Source: Ferriphaselus amnicola (GTDB lineage: Bacteria > Pseudomonadota > Gammaproteobacteria > Burkholderiales > Gallionellaceae). Taken from it: a stretch of 64,000 nt of DNA. This document shows, in pieces, positions 53,175 to 62,603 of the stretch (its first letter is position 1; every line of letters begins with the position of its first letter). Location of the stretch: the NCBI RefSeq assembly GCF_000974685.2, contig NZ_AP018738.1, positions 1,426,001 through 1,490,000 on the forward strand, in the 5' to 3' direction. The translations under genes and the position numbers were made by a program. The notes under the pieces were generated by a model. The model was not told the DNA's origin, did no database searches, and saw only the letters and a program-made list of their open reading frames with translations.

Positions 53175-54389
53175 ATGAAACGCTTGCAAGCATTCAAATT
53201 CGAGTTGCAGCCCAATGGCGAACAAGTCCGCTCTATGCGTCGTTTTGCCGGGAATGTTCGCAAGGTTTGGAACCTTGCGCTGGACAAGCAGCAGAAAAAT
53301 CATGACGCAGGGGAAAAGTTTTCCAATGCCTTTGGGATGAATAACTGGCTTCCAGCATGGAAAGCCGAATATTCATACCTAACGGAATCCCCATCTCAAA
53401 CACTTCAGCAGGTCACGGGCGATCTGGCGCGTGCCTATAAGAATTTCTTCGAAAAGCGTGCAGCCTTCCCAAGATTCAAGAAGAAAGGCCAATCCGATAG
53501 CTTCCGCTTTCCGCAAGGGTTCAAGATTGACCAGGTCAACAGCCGCATCTTCCTGCCGAAACTCGGCTGGATTCGCTATCGCAACAGTCGGGAGATTCTA
53601 GGTGTAGCCAAGAACATCACGGTGTCGGCCAACGGCGGCAAGTGGTTTGTGAGCATCCAGACCGAGCGCGAGGTTGAACAGCCAATGCATCCGGCCGCAC
53701 GCATCGTCGGCATCGACGTGGGTATCGCGCGTTTTGCAACCTTGTCCGATGGTAGCTACATCGAACCGCTCAACATCTTCAGGAAGCACCAGCAAAGGCT
53801 TGCCCGGTATCAACGGGCCATGTCTCGCAAGACGAAGTTCAGTAGCAACTGGAAGAAGGCGAAAGCCCGCGTCCAGAAGATTCACACGCGCATCGCCAAT
53901 GCTCGCCGCGACTTCCTGCACAAGACCACGACCACAATCAGCAAAAACCACGCGATTGTGTGCATCGAGGACTTGCAGGTACGGAATATGTCCAAGTCCG
54001 CAGCAGGCAGCAGCGATTCGCCAGGGCGCAACGTGAAGGCTAAATCTGGCCTGAATAAATCCATCCTCGATCAGGGGTGGTTCGAGTTCAGGCGGCAATT
54101 GGAATACAAACAGGTTTGGCTGGGCGGCGACGTGCTGGCGGTTCCCGCACGCAACACCAGTCGGACGTGTCCGGCCTGCGGCCATGTATCGGCAGATAAT
54201 CGCCAGACACAAGCCAAGTTTGCGTGTGTGGATTGCGGCTATGAGAATAACGCCGATATGGTCGGCGCTATCAATGTTTTAGAGCGAGGGCATCGCTTGT
54301 TAGCCTGTGGAGAATTGGCGCAGTCAGGCCGTTCCGTGAAGCAGGAACCCGCCGAAGTGACTCAGGAGGTGGCTCAATGCCACGCCTGA
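53175..54389 (+). CDS. tnpB: TnpB (RNA-guided nuclease family), third element
   Basis: 404 residues, the usual TnpB length. An N-terminal WED/REC-like part begins MKRLQAFKFELQPNGEQVRS. RuvC motifs are RIVGIDVGIARFATLSDG (I, about residue 178), IVCIEDLQVRNMSKSA (II) and NNADMVGAINVLERG (III), with a zinc ribbon CPACGHVS...CVDCGYE. All three acidic residues are present, so guide-directed cleavage is plausible. Confidence 0.95.
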   Translation: MKRLQAFKFELQPNGEQVRSMRRFAGNVRKVWNLALDKQQKNHDAGEKFSNAFGMNNWLPAWKAEYSYLTESPSQTLQQVTGDLARAYKNFFEKRAAFPRFKKKGQSDSFRFPQGFKIDQVNSRIFLPKLGWIRYRNSREILGVAKNITVSANGGKWFVSIQTEREVEQPMHPAARIVGIDVGIARFATLSDGSYIEPLNIFRKHQQRLARYQRAMSRKTKFSSNWKKAKARVQKIHTRIANARRDFLHKTTTTISKNHAIVCIEDLQVRNMSKSAAGSSDSPGRNVKAKSGLNKSILDQGWFEFRRQLEYKQVWLGGDVLAVPARNTSRTCPACGHVSADNRQTQAKFACVDCGYENNADMVGAINVLERGHRLLACGELAQSGRSVKQEPAEVTQEVAQCHA

Positions 54390-54402
54390 GCGCAGTAGGA
54401 AT

Positions 54403-54432
54403 CTCCGGCATTCATGCCGGGGAGGACGTCAA
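54403..54432 (+). ncRNA. Right-end hairpin / predicted 3' end of TnpB guide-RNA scaffold
   Basis: CCGGCATTCATGCCGG followed by GGAGGACGTCAA. By analogy with other IS605 elements, the scaffold begins inside the end of tnpB and the guide starts right after CAA, in the leader of the yheS gene. The RNA is inferred from family knowledge. Confidence 0.45.
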
Positions 54433-54488
54433 GCCGTATTCCTGCTGCGTCTGGCTGCGCTTGCCCTGCCCTCTGTTATCATCGCGCC

Positions 54489-56336
54489 ATGCTCAACATC
54501 CAGAATCTGTCCTTCCTTCAAGGCGGCGTGCCGCTACTCCAAAATGTGAATCTACAGGCGTTCGCCAACCAGCGCATCGGGCTAGTTGGCCACAACGGCT
54601 GCGGTAAATCTACCTTGTTCCGCCTGATACGCGGCGAACTCAAACCCGATAGTGGCGAGATTTCCATGCAATCAGGCAAGACCATCGCCTTTGTGGAACA
54701 AGAGATCGCTAACTCAGAGATGCCCGCGCTGGAGTTCGTGCTCGACGGCGATGTAGAGCTGCGCCACCTAGAAAAGATATTGGCACAGGAGAATCATGAC
54801 GCGGCTTGGTTCGACGCCCAGCAACGCTATGAGGCCATCGACGGCTACGGTGCCAAAGCTCGCGCCGCACAACTACTGAACGGGCTGGGCTTCGCCAACG
54901 ACACGCTGGAACGCACCGTCGCCAGCTTCTCCGGTGGATGGCGGATGCGCCTGAACCTCGCTCGCGCGCTGATGCACCGCGCCGACCTGTTGCTGCTGGA
55001 CGAGCCCACCAACCACCTCGACCTCGAAGCCATCCTTTGGCTAGAACAATATCTGGCACGCTATCCTGGCAGCATCTTGCTCGTCTCACATGACCGGGAG
55101 TTCCTCAACGCTTGCGTGAACAGGATCGCGCATGTGCATGATATGACGATAGATTGCTATAGTGGCGACTACGATGCTTTCGAGCATGCCCGTGCCGAAC
55201 GCCTCGCGCAGCAGCAGCAAGCGTTCCAAACTCAACAGGCGAAGATTGCCCACTTAGAAGATTTCGTGCGCCGTTTTCGCGCCAAGGCAACTAAGGCCAA
55301 ACAGGCGCAGAGCCGCGTCAAGGCATTGGAACGCATCACCCGTATCGCCCCTGCACACACCACCGACGGCCATTTCGAATTGGAGATCGAAGCGCCGGAA
55401 CGCGGCCCCGATCTGCTGTTGCGCGCAGAAAAGATGGGGTTCGCCTATGGCGAGAAGACGCTGTTTCGCAACATCGACTTGATGCTGCGCGCAGGTGCAC
55501 GCATCGCTCTGCTCGGCCCTAATGGTGCAGGTAAATCGACGCTCATCAAGCTGTTTGTCGGCGAACTGAAAGCGACGGTGGGCAAGTTGGAATTCACGCC
55601 GGACATCCGTATCGGTTACTTTGCGCAGCACCAACTAGAGAATTTGGACAGCGCCGCCACGCCCTTGCAGCACATGGAACGCATCGCCCCCAAGGAGACC
55701 ACGCTATCGCTGCGTAGCTTTCTGGGACGCTTCGGGCTGGCGGGTGATAGCGAGGATCGACCGGTGGCCAGCTTCTCCGGCGGTGAAAAGAGCCGTCTTG
55801 CATTAGCACTCTTGGCCTGGCAGAAACCGCACCTCCTCCTGCTTGATGAACCGACCAACCACCTCGATCTCGATATGCGCGATGCGCTCACTATCGCTCT
55901 AGAGGAATACACCGGCGCGGTAGTTATCGTTTCGCATGACCGCAGCCTGATCCGTGCCGTAGCCGACGAGCTATGGTTGGTCGCAGATGGCGAGGCTCAT
56001 CTGTTCGACGGTGACTTGGAAGACTACAAGAGTTGGATAGAGAACCGCCGTCCGCGCGAAGCTGCCGCTCAGCCCAAGGCAGAGAAACCGCGCGAGAAAA
56101 CACCCCCTAAGCCGAATCTTAAAGCCTTGCAGGCCAAGCAAACCAAGCTTGAAACCGCTCTGAATGCGGCGCAGGCGGAGCTGACTGCGGTCAACCAGCA
56201 ACTTGCTGATCCCGCTACCTATACGAATCCTGACCGAGATAAACTCACGCAGCTTAATGCGGACCGCGCCAAGCTAGAGTCAAAAGTGGCCGAACTGGAA
56301 GAAGCCTGGCTAGAGTTGGAAATGGCGAAAGAGTGA
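54489..56336 (+). CDS. yheS: ABC-F family ATPase YheS
   Basis: 615 residues from MLNIQNLSFLQGGVPLLQNV; longer in-frame starts reach into the IS right end and lack homology. Two ABC domains: Walker A LVGHNGCGKST and LLGPNGAGKST, signatures SFSGGWRMRLNLA and SFSGGEKSRLALA, Walker B LLLLDEPTNHLDL twice. The ABC-F linker has FRAKATKAKQAQSRVKALER. The C-terminal coiled coil starts near residue 540. Such proteins act on ribosomes. The order of segments closely follows E. coli YheS. Confidence 0.93.
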   Translation: MLNIQNLSFLQGGVPLLQNVNLQAFANQRIGLVGHNGCGKSTLFRLIRGELKPDSGEISMQSGKTIAFVEQEIANSEMPALEFVLDGDVELRHLEKILAQENHDAAWFDAQQRYEAIDGYGAKARAAQLLNGLGFANDTLERTVASFSGGWRMRLNLARALMHRADLLLLDEPTNHLDLEAILWLEQYLARYPGSILLVSHDREFLNACVNRIAHVHDMTIDCYSGDYDAFEHARAERLAQQQQAFQTQQAKIAHLEDFVRRFRAKATKAKQAQSRVKALERITRIAPAHTTDGHFELEIEAPERGPDLLLRAEKMGFAYGEKTLFRNIDLMLRAGARIALLGPNGAGKSTLIKLFVGELKATVGKLEFTPDIRIGYFAQHQLENLDSAATPLQHMERIAPKETTLSLRSFLGRFGLAGDSEDRPVASFSGGEKSRLALALLAWQKPHLLLLDEPTNHLDLDMRDALTIALEEYTGAVVIVSHDRSLIRAVADELWLVADGEAHLFDGDLEDYKSWIENRRPREAAAQPKAEKPREKTPPKPNLKALQAKQTKLETALNAAQAELTAVNQQLADPATYTNPDRDKLTQLNADRAKLESKVAELEEAWLELEMAKE

Positions 56337-56391
56337 GGACTCTGGATGAGGTGATGCTTTACGCACACCCCATCCAGCCGACCAAAGCGGC

Positions 56392-57192
56392 TTAGGCCCG
56401 CTTGTCTTTCTCGATCAGCGCATAAGCGGAATGGTTGTGGATGGACTCGAAGTTCTCGGATTCGACGACATAGGCCGTGATGCGATCATCTGCATTGAGT
56501 ACCGCAGCCACATCTCGCACCATGTCTTCGACGAACTTCGGATTGTCGTACGCACGTTCAGTAACGTACTTCTCGTCTGGACGCTTGAGCAAACCAAACA
56601 GTTCGCAGGATGCTTGCTCCTCCGCATAACGCACCAACTCTTCGATCCACACGGGGCTGCCCGTGCGCACAGTCAGCGTGACGTGTGAACGCTGATTATG
56701 CGCACCACGCTCAGAGATCTTTTTCGAGCAGGGGCACAAGCTGGTGACAGGGACCAGCACTTTCATGGTGAAGCGATACTCGCCCTCGATGATCTCGCCG
56801 ATGAACGTCACATCGTAATCCAGCAGACTTTGCACTTCAGAAACGGGGGCTGCCTTGTTGACGAAGTACGGGAAACTCATCTCGATGTAGCCAGACTGAG
56901 CCTCTAGCTTTTCAACCATCTCGCGCAGGATGCTCTCGAACGACTCGACCGAAATCTCACGGCCATGCTGATTGAGAATCTCGACGAAGCGAGACATGTG
57001 CGTGCCTTTGAAATTGTGCGGCAGATGCACGTACATGTTGAACGTGGCGACGGTGTGTTGCACGCCGACACTTTTGTCACGGACGACCACTGGATGGCGG
57101 ATGCCTTTGATGCCGACCTTGTTGATTGCCAGTTGGCGGGTGTCGGCACTGTTCTGTACATCGGGAATTGCGCTAGTTGAGGCTGAGTTCAT
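56392..57192 (-). CDS. folE2: GTP cyclohydrolase FolE2 (type IB)
   Basis: 266 residues. FolE2 features are [36 protein letters not shown], the metal-binding Cys in [20 protein letters not shown], and [16 protein letters not shown] at the end. It makes 7,8-dihydroneopterin triphosphate for folate (and queuosine) and works with varied metals, often when zinc is scarce. No zinc-regulator site was recognised upstream. Confidence 0.96.
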   Translation of the reverse strand: MNSASTSAIPDVQNSADTRQLAINKVGIKGIRHPVVVRDKSVGVQHTVATFNMYVHLPHNFKGTHMSRFVEILNQHGREISVESFESILREMVEKLEAQSGYIEMSFPYFVNKAAPVSEVQSLLDYDVTFIGEIIEGEYRFTMKVLVPVTSLCPCSKKISERGAHNQRSHVTLTVRTGSPVWIEELVRYAEEQASCELFGLLKRPDEKYVTERAYDNPKFVEDMVRDVAAVLNADDRITAYVVESENFESIHNHSAYALIEKDKRA

Positions 57193-57242
57193 GCTTGTAT
57201 CTCACAGCTAAAAGTAGAGTGCGGCGATTATAGCCGATTAAT

Positions 57243-59087
57243 TCACTCGGGATATTTTTGACGTACTGAAGCGACGATACCCGCCGCATCCAGCCCACAC
57301 TCGGACAACATCTTAGCGGGATCGCCATGTTCGATGAAAGCGTCTGGCAGACCGAGCAACATCACCGGATTCGTCAAACCATGTTGCGCTAGACACTCCG
57401 ACACGGCACTGCCCGCCCCTCCTTGGATCACGTTTTCTTCAACCGTCACTAACAGGTCATGCTCGCGCGCTAGTTGCTGAATCAATGCTGTATCCAGCGG
57501 TTTGACAAAACGCATGTTGGCGACCGTCGCATCCAGCGTTTCAGCAGCGCTGAGCGCCGGAGCCAGCATGGAGCCGAACGCCAGAATAGCGATCTTCTTC
57601 CCACTGCGGCGGAGCTCGCCTTTGCCGACGGGTAGCGCGACCATCTCGGCTCGCGGCTTAAAGCCGGGGCCGACACCGCGCGGGTAACGCACGGCTGTCG
57701 GAGTATCCATGCGATACGCGGTGTAAAGCATCTGCCGGCACTCGTTCTCATCGGCGGGAGTCATCACCGTCATATTCGGAATACAGCGCAAGAAGCTCAG
57801 GTCAAAACTGCCGGCATGGGTCGCACCATCCGCACCGACCAAGCCACCACGGTCGATCGCCAACAGCACCGGTAGATTCTGAATGGCGATGTCGTGGATA
57901 AGCTGGTCGTATGCGCGCTGCAAGAAGGTCGAGTAGATCGCCACTACTGGCTTGTAGCCGTCGCAGGCCAAGCCGGCGGCGAATGTCAGCGCATGTTGCT
58001 CGGCGATGCCGACATCGAAATAGCGCTCGGGGAAGCGCTCCGAAAACTCGACCATGCCTGAGCCTTCGCACATCGCGGGAGTAATGGCGACCAGCTTCTC
58101 ATCCGCCGCTGCCATATCGCACAACCAGTCACCGAACACATGGGTGTAGGTCGGCTTGGCTGCCCCTTTAGGCTGGATACCACTGACCGGATCGAACTTG
58201 CCGACGCCGTGATAGAGGATGCAATCCTGCTCGGCGCGGATATACCCCTTACCCTTCTGCGTAACGATGTGGAGGAACTGCGGGCCTTGCAATTGGCGGA
58301 TATTTTGCAGCGTGGTGACCAGCACATCCAGATCGTGCCCATCGATGGGTCCGATGTAGTTGAAACCGAATTCTTCGAACAGCGTACTCGGCGTGACCAT
58401 GCCTTTGACGTGTTCCTCGGCGCGCTTGGCGAACTCCAGCATCTGCGGCATCCCCTTGAGGATGCTCTCGCTCTTGCTGCGCACTTTGGCGTAGAAGCGC
58501 CCCGACATCAGCTTGGCGAGGTAATTGTTCAGCGCACCCACCGGTTTGGAGATAGACATGTCGTTGTCGTTGAGGATCACCAACAGATTGGCATCCATGG
58601 CTCCGGCATTATTCAGCGCCTCGAATGCCATGCCGCCCGTCATCGCGCCATCGCCAATGATCGCCACTGCACGGCTCTCGGAACCCGCCAACTGTGCTGC
58701 CGCCGCCATACCTAAAGCGGCCGAGATCGAGGTACTAGAATGGCCGGTGCCGAAGGTGTCGTACGGACTCTCGCTGCGCTTGGGGAAGCCCGAGATGCCG
58801 CCCGCCATGCGCAAGCCCTTCATCGCCTCGCGTCGGCCTGTGAGTATTTTATGCACGTAGGTCTGGTGGCCGACATCCCACACTAGCTTGTCTTGCGGCG
58901 TGTTGAATACGTAATGCAGCGCAACCGTCAACTCGACTGTTCCCAAGTTAGACGACAGATGTCCGCCCGTTTTACTGACCGATTCAACCAAAAACGCACG
59001 CAGTTCACTAGCCAATTGCGGCAGTTGTTCTGGTGTTAAACCACGCAGGTCTTCAGGAGTGTTGATCTTTTCCAGCAGTGTAGGCAT
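57243..59087 (-). CDS. dxs: 1-deoxy-D-xylulose-5-phosphate synthase
   Basis: 614 residues, full length. Thiamine-diphosphate motifs are [17 protein letters not shown] and [19 protein letters not shown], with [18 protein letters not shown]. The transketolase middle domain has [20 protein letters not shown] and [20 protein letters not shown]. It catalyses the first step of the MEP isoprenoid pathway. It begins one base inside the end of ispA, so ispA-dxs are coupled. Confidence 0.97.
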   Translation of the reverse strand: MPTLLEKINTPEDLRGLTPEQLPQLASELRAFLVESVSKTGGHLSSNLGTVELTVALHYVFNTPQDKLVWDVGHQTYVHKILTGRREAMKGLRMAGGISGFPKRSESPYDTFGTGHSSTSISAALGMAAAAQLAGSESRAVAIIGDGAMTGGMAFEALNNAGAMDANLLVILNDNDMSISKPVGALNNYLAKLMSGRFYAKVRSKSESILKGMPQMLEFAKRAEEHVKGMVTPSTLFEEFGFNYIGPIDGHDLDVLVTTLQNIRQLQGPQFLHIVTQKGKGYIRAEQDCILYHGVGKFDPVSGIQPKGAAKPTYTHVFGDWLCDMAAADEKLVAITPAMCEGSGMVEFSERFPERYFDVGIAEQHALTFAAGLACDGYKPVVAIYSTFLQRAYDQLIHDIAIQNLPVLLAIDRGGLVGADGATHAGSFDLSFLRCIPNMTVMTPADENECRQMLYTAYRMDTPTAVRYPRGVGPGFKPRAEMVALPVGKGELRRSGKKIAILAFGSMLAPALSAAETLDATVANMRFVKPLDTALIQQLAREHDLLVTVEENVIQGGAGSAVSECLAQHGLTNPVMLLGLPDAFIEHGDPAKMLSECGLDAAGIVASVRQKYPE

Positions 59088-59977
59088 CAGAACTTTCGCA
59101 ATACGATGAAATCCGCCAGTTCACGCAGGCGTTGTGCGGGTGCACCAAGGTCAGCCAAGGTATTCAGCGCCTCACGATGCAGGTCGGCGGCCATTTTCTT
59201 TGCGGCAACCACACCTAACAAAGTGACGTAGGTCGGCTTGTCGTTGTCAGCATCTTTACCTGCCGTCTTACCCAAGGTGGCAGTATCCGCCTCAGCATCC
59301 AAGATGTCATCCACCACTTGAAATGCCAACCCTACACACTTGGCAAAGTGATCAAGGCGAGCTAACGACTCTTCACTTGCTTCACCGCAATTAGCACCCA
59401 ATAAGACGGCGGCACGGATCAATGCACCTGTCTTGTGAATGTGCATGAATTCGAGTTCGGTGACACTCAGTTGTTTGCCCACGCTATCCAGATCGATAGC
59501 CTGTCCGCCCGCCATGCCCCGCGAACCTGAAGCTTGTGCCAGCAGGCGCACCATCGCTATCTGACGCAGGGGATGATCGCTCAACACGGGGTCACTTAAA
59601 AAGTGGAAGGCTAAGGTTTGCAGGCTATCCCCCACCAGCAAGGCCGTTGCCTCGTCGAATTGGACATGGCAAGTCGGCTTGCCGCGACGCAGCACGTCGT
59701 CGTCCATGCAGGGCATATCATCGTGCACTAATGAATAAGCGTGGATCAGCTCGACTGCCGCCGCCGCATAATTGACACGCTCCAACTCCGCACCTACCAG
59801 CTCACCCGCAGCGAAAGCCAGCAAGGGGCGCACCCGCTTACCGCCATCCAGCACCGAATAGCGCATCGCCTGATGCAAACGCTGGGGAGCCACGTCAGAC
59901 GGTGGCAACCATTGCTTCAACACGTCTTCGAAACGCAACTGATGGGCGCTAGCCCAATCTTGAAATGCCAAGGTCAT
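59087..59977 (-). CDS. ispA: Farnesyl diphosphate synthase (short-chain polyprenyl synthase)
   Basis: 296 residues. The first Asp-rich motif is [17 protein letters not shown], preceded by [18 protein letters not shown]; the second is [13 protein letters not shown]. These bind the allylic and isopentenyl diphosphates through Mg. It overlaps xseB and dxs at its ends, forming the common xseB-ispA-dxs operon of proteobacteria. Confidence 0.96.
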   Translation of the reverse strand: MTLAFQDWASAHQLRFEDVLKQWLPPSDVAPQRLHQAMRYSVLDGGKRVRPLLAFAAGELVGAELERVNYAAAAVELIHAYSLVHDDMPCMDDDVLRRGKPTCHVQFDEATALLVGDSLQTLAFHFLSDPVLSDHPLRQIAMVRLLAQASGSRGMAGGQAIDLDSVGKQLSVTELEFMHIHKTGALIRAAVLLGANCGEASEESLARLDHFAKCVGLAFQVVDDILDAEADTATLGKTAGKDADNDKPTYVTLLGVVAAKKMAADLHREALNTLADLGAPAQRLRELADFIVLRKF

Positions 59978-60207
59978 TTATCATCGTCCACTGCAAACGG
60001 TTTAAGGGCGCCCTCTTCCAGCACGCTCACCTGCTGCTGCACAGAATCCAGCTTGCCACGACAGAGTTGCAACAACTCCGCACCACGCTTATAAGCAGCC
60101 AGCGAATCCTCCAGGGACAACTTGCCAGACTCCATATCGGCCACCACTTGTTCTAGCTCGGCGAGTGCCGCCTCGAAGCTTTGCCCCTTATGGGATTTTG
60201 CAGTCAT
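59974..60207 (-). CDS. xseB: Exodeoxyribonuclease VII small subunit
   Basis: 77 residues from the ATG at 60207 (MTAKSHKGQSFEAALAELEQ); the frame is open further upstream without homology. The family signature continues with VVADMESGKLSLEDSLAAYK and RGAELLQLCRGKLDSVQQQV. XseB chains decorate the XseA subunit of the single-strand exonuclease. The stop overlaps the ispA start. Confidence 0.94.
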   Translation of the reverse strand: MTAKSHKGQSFEAALAELEQVVADMESGKLSLEDSLAAYKRGAELLQLCRGKLDSVQQQVSVLEEGALKPFAVDDDK

Positions 60208-60362
60208 CACTGATCTCGTTCGCGAAAGAGGCGCATTGTACCGAATGGCTCTATACCTAGACAATCGCTACAACGACATAGGTTCACCCTATATCTCATG
60301 GTAGGGTGCGAATTAAGCCTAAATTCGACATCCCCGCACACTCACTCTTGCTCCGACGCGGG

Positions 60363-60368
60363 TATAAT
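60363..60368 (+). promoter_or_regulatory. -10 element before the aminotransferase gene
   Basis: A perfect TATAAT lies 8 bp before an ATG at 60377. Transcription would start about at that ATG, which argues for translation from the later TTG at 60401. No convincing -35 box is seen at 16-18 bp. Confidence 0.5.
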
Positions 60369-60400
60369 CCGCGCCCATGACCCACCCGCAAGGAACTATC

Positions 60401-61591
60401 TTGGAACTCTCCACCCGCGTACAAGCCATCAAGCCCTCTCCCACCCTAGCCGTCAATGCTCAAGCAAACAAGCTGAAAGCCGAAGGCAAAGACATTATTG
60501 GACTTGGCGTTGGCGAGCCAGATTTTGATACTCCGCAACACATCAAGGATGCAGGCATCGCGGCCATCAACAAGGGTTTCACCAAGTACACGGCCGTCGG
60601 CGGCACCGCCTCGCTGAAACAAGCGATCATCGCTAAATTCAAGCGCGACAACGGACTAGATTACAAGCCGAACCAGATCCTAGTTTCCTGTGGTGGTAAA
60701 CAAAGCTTCTACAATCTGACCCAAGCCACGATCAATAAAGGCGATGAGGTCATCATCCCCGCACCGTTCTGGGTATCCTATCCAGACATCGTGTTGCTGG
60801 CCGAAGGTGTACCGGTGATTGTCGAAGCCGGTATCGAGCAAGGTTTCAAGATGAGCGCCGAACAACTGGCTGCCGCCATCACACCCAAGACCCGCATGGT
60901 CGTCATCAACAGCCCGAGCAACCCGACGGGCGCGGTCTATACCGCTGCCGAATTGACTGCTTTGGGTGTCGTGCTGCGCCAGCATCCGCACGTGTTGATC
61001 GCCAGCGACGATATGTACGAACATATCCGCATGGACGACACACCCTTCGTCAACATCCTCAATGTCTGCCCTGATCTCTACGATCGCACGCTGGTGCTGA
61101 ACGGCGTTTCCAAGGCTTACGCCATGACCGGCTGGCGCATCGGCTATGCGGCTGGGCGCGCCGACATCATGGCGGCGATGGAGAACATTCAGTCCCAGAG
61201 CACGTCCAACCCAACGTCGATCTCGCAAGTCGCGGCAGAAGTGGCGCTGAACGGCGACCAAAGCTGCATCACACCGATGCTGACTGCATTCCGTGAACGC
61301 CACGCTTATCTAGTGGATGCACTCAACGCGATCCCCGGCCTGAAGTGCGTGCCCAGTGGCGGCGCGTTCTACGCCTTCCCCGATGCCAGTGCTGCCATCA
61401 CCAAGCTGCATGCAGAAGGTAAGCTGAAGGAAGCCAACGACCTAGCTCTGGCCGAGCGTCTGCTGGAGTTCGGCGTGGCGCTGGTTCCCGGCTCGGCTTT
61501 CGGTAGCGAGGGCTGTATCCGCCTGTCGTTCGCTACGTCGATGGATAATCTGAAAGCGGCGGTCGCCCGCATCGCTGCGGCGCTGGCCTAA
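60401..61591 (+). CDS. Class I PLP-dependent aminotransferase (aspartate/prephenate type)
   Basis: 396 residues from TTG at 60401, reading (M)ELSTRVQAIKPSPTLAVNAQ, which matches family starts and follows AAGGAAC at good spacing. An ATG at 60377 adds eight residues. Motifs are LGVGEPDFDTPQHIKDAG, KYTAVGGTASLKQAI, INSPSNPTGAVYT, SDDMYEHI, the PLP lysine in VLNGVSKAYAMTGWRIGYAAG, and C-terminal CIRLSFATS. It transfers amino groups between aspartate/glutamate and 2-oxoacids. Confidence 0.93.
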   Translation: MELSTRVQAIKPSPTLAVNAQANKLKAEGKDIIGLGVGEPDFDTPQHIKDAGIAAINKGFTKYTAVGGTASLKQAIIAKFKRDNGLDYKPNQILVSCGGKQSFYNLTQATINKGDEVIIPAPFWVSYPDIVLLAEGVPVIVEAGIEQGFKMSAEQLAAAITPKTRMVVINSPSNPTGAVYTAAELTALGVVLRQHPHVLIASDDMYEHIRMDDTPFVNILNVCPDLYDRTLVLNGVSKAYAMTGWRIGYAAGRADIMAAMENIQSQSTSNPTSISQVAAEVALNGDQSCITPMLTAFRERHAYLVDALNAIPGLKCVPSGGAFYAFPDASAAITKLHAEGKLKEANDLALAERLLEFGVALVPGSAFGSEGCIRLSFATSMDNLKAAVARIAAALA

Positions 61592-61594
61592 GGG

Positions 61595-62599
61595 ATGAAG
61601 ATTGCCGTTTGTAGCGCCCACCCGTATGACCGGCAATTCTTACAAGAAGCCAACGCCACCTTTGGTCACGAACTGAGCTTCTTCGATGCACGCCTGAACG
61701 AAGAGACACGGCAGATGGTGGCGGGCTTTCCCGCCATCTGCGCTTTCGTCAATGACACGCTGAATGAGGCCGTGCTGCAAGCCCTAGCGCAACAAGGAAC
61801 CCAGTTGATCGCTCTGCGCTGTGCTGGTTTCAACAATGTCGATCTAGCCGCCGCCGCACGTCACGGCATACGTATAGTACGCGTCCCCGCCTACTCTCCG
61901 CATTCGATCGCCGAACACACGCTGGCGCTGATCCTGACGCTAAACCGCAAGACCCACCGTGCTTATAACCGGGTTCGCGACGGCAATTTCTCACTCGATG
62001 GACTGCTAGGCTTTGAGTTGCGTGGTCGCACCATCGGCATCATCGGCACTGGACGGATCGGTCTTGCCACGGCTGAAATTCTGCGCGGCTTCGGCTGTCG
62101 TCTGTTAGCACACGACCCCTACCCGAATCCTGAATGCTTAGCACTTGGCGCACGCTATGTGACGCTGGATGAGTTGTACCGCGAAAGTGATCTCATCACC
62201 CTGCACTGCCCGCTCAATCAGGAAAGTTTCCACCTCATCAACGCTGCCGCAATTGGCAAGATGAAGCGCGGCGTGACGATCATCAACACCAGTCGTGGAG
62301 CCGTCATCGACACGCCCGCCGTTATCGCCGCCCTCAAGTCTGGCCGTATCGGCGGACTTGGCTTGGACGTGTACGAACAGGAAGGCGACCTCTTTTTCCA
62401 AGATTTGTCCTGCCAAGTCATTCAGGACGACATGTTCGAACGCTTACTTTCCTTCCCTAATGTGCTCATCACCGGCCATCAGGGATTCTTCACCGCCGAA
62501 GCACTGGCCAGCATCGCTCGCACTACGCTCGACAACGTGCGTGTATTCGAGCAAAGCGGGCTATGCCCTAACGAAGTCACTACAGCATTGGTACGTTAA
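61595..62599 (+). CDS. ldhA: D-lactate dehydrogenase (2-hydroxyacid dehydrogenase)
   Basis: 334 residues. The NAD motif is TIGIIGTGRIGLATAEILRG. Substrate/catalytic Arg lies in IINTSRGAVIDTPAVIAALK, with Glu in YEQEGDLFFQD and His in LITGHQGFFTAEAL. The VYEQEGDLFF feature is characteristic of LdhA-type enzymes. It starts 3 bp after the aminotransferase stop, so the two are one operon. Confidence 0.92.
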   Translation: MKIAVCSAHPYDRQFLQEANATFGHELSFFDARLNEETRQMVAGFPAICAFVNDTLNEAVLQALAQQGTQLIALRCAGFNNVDLAAAARHGIRIVRVPAYSPHSIAEHTLALILTLNRKTHRAYNRVRDGNFSLDGLLGFELRGRTIGIIGTGRIGLATAEILRGFGCRLLAHDPYPNPECLALGARYVTLDELYRESDLITLHCPLNQESFHLINAAAIGKMKRGVTIINTSRGAVIDTPAVIAALKSGRIGGLGLDVYEQEGDLFFQDLSCQVIQDDMFERLLSFPNVLITGHQGFFTAEALASIARTTLDNVRVFEQSGLCPNEVTTALVR

Positions 62600-62603
62600 A
62601 ACT

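Larger units (their letters stand above)
52665..54432 (+). mobile_element. IS200/IS605-family element (third, different lineage)
   Basis: Divergent tnpA (minus) and tnpB (plus), with end hairpins CCCCGCC/GGCGGGG on the left and CCGGCAT/ATGCCGG on the right. The right end finishes in GGAGGACGTCAA, a typical right boundary of these elements. Proteins differ strongly from the 4.6 and 45.2 kb copies. All parts look intact. The left boundary is approximate. Confidence 0.85.

Noticed and set aside
62295-62603. N-terminal extension of the YhiN-type flavoprotein
   Set aside because: It is out-of-frame ldhA sequence; homology and spacing support the ATG at 62604.
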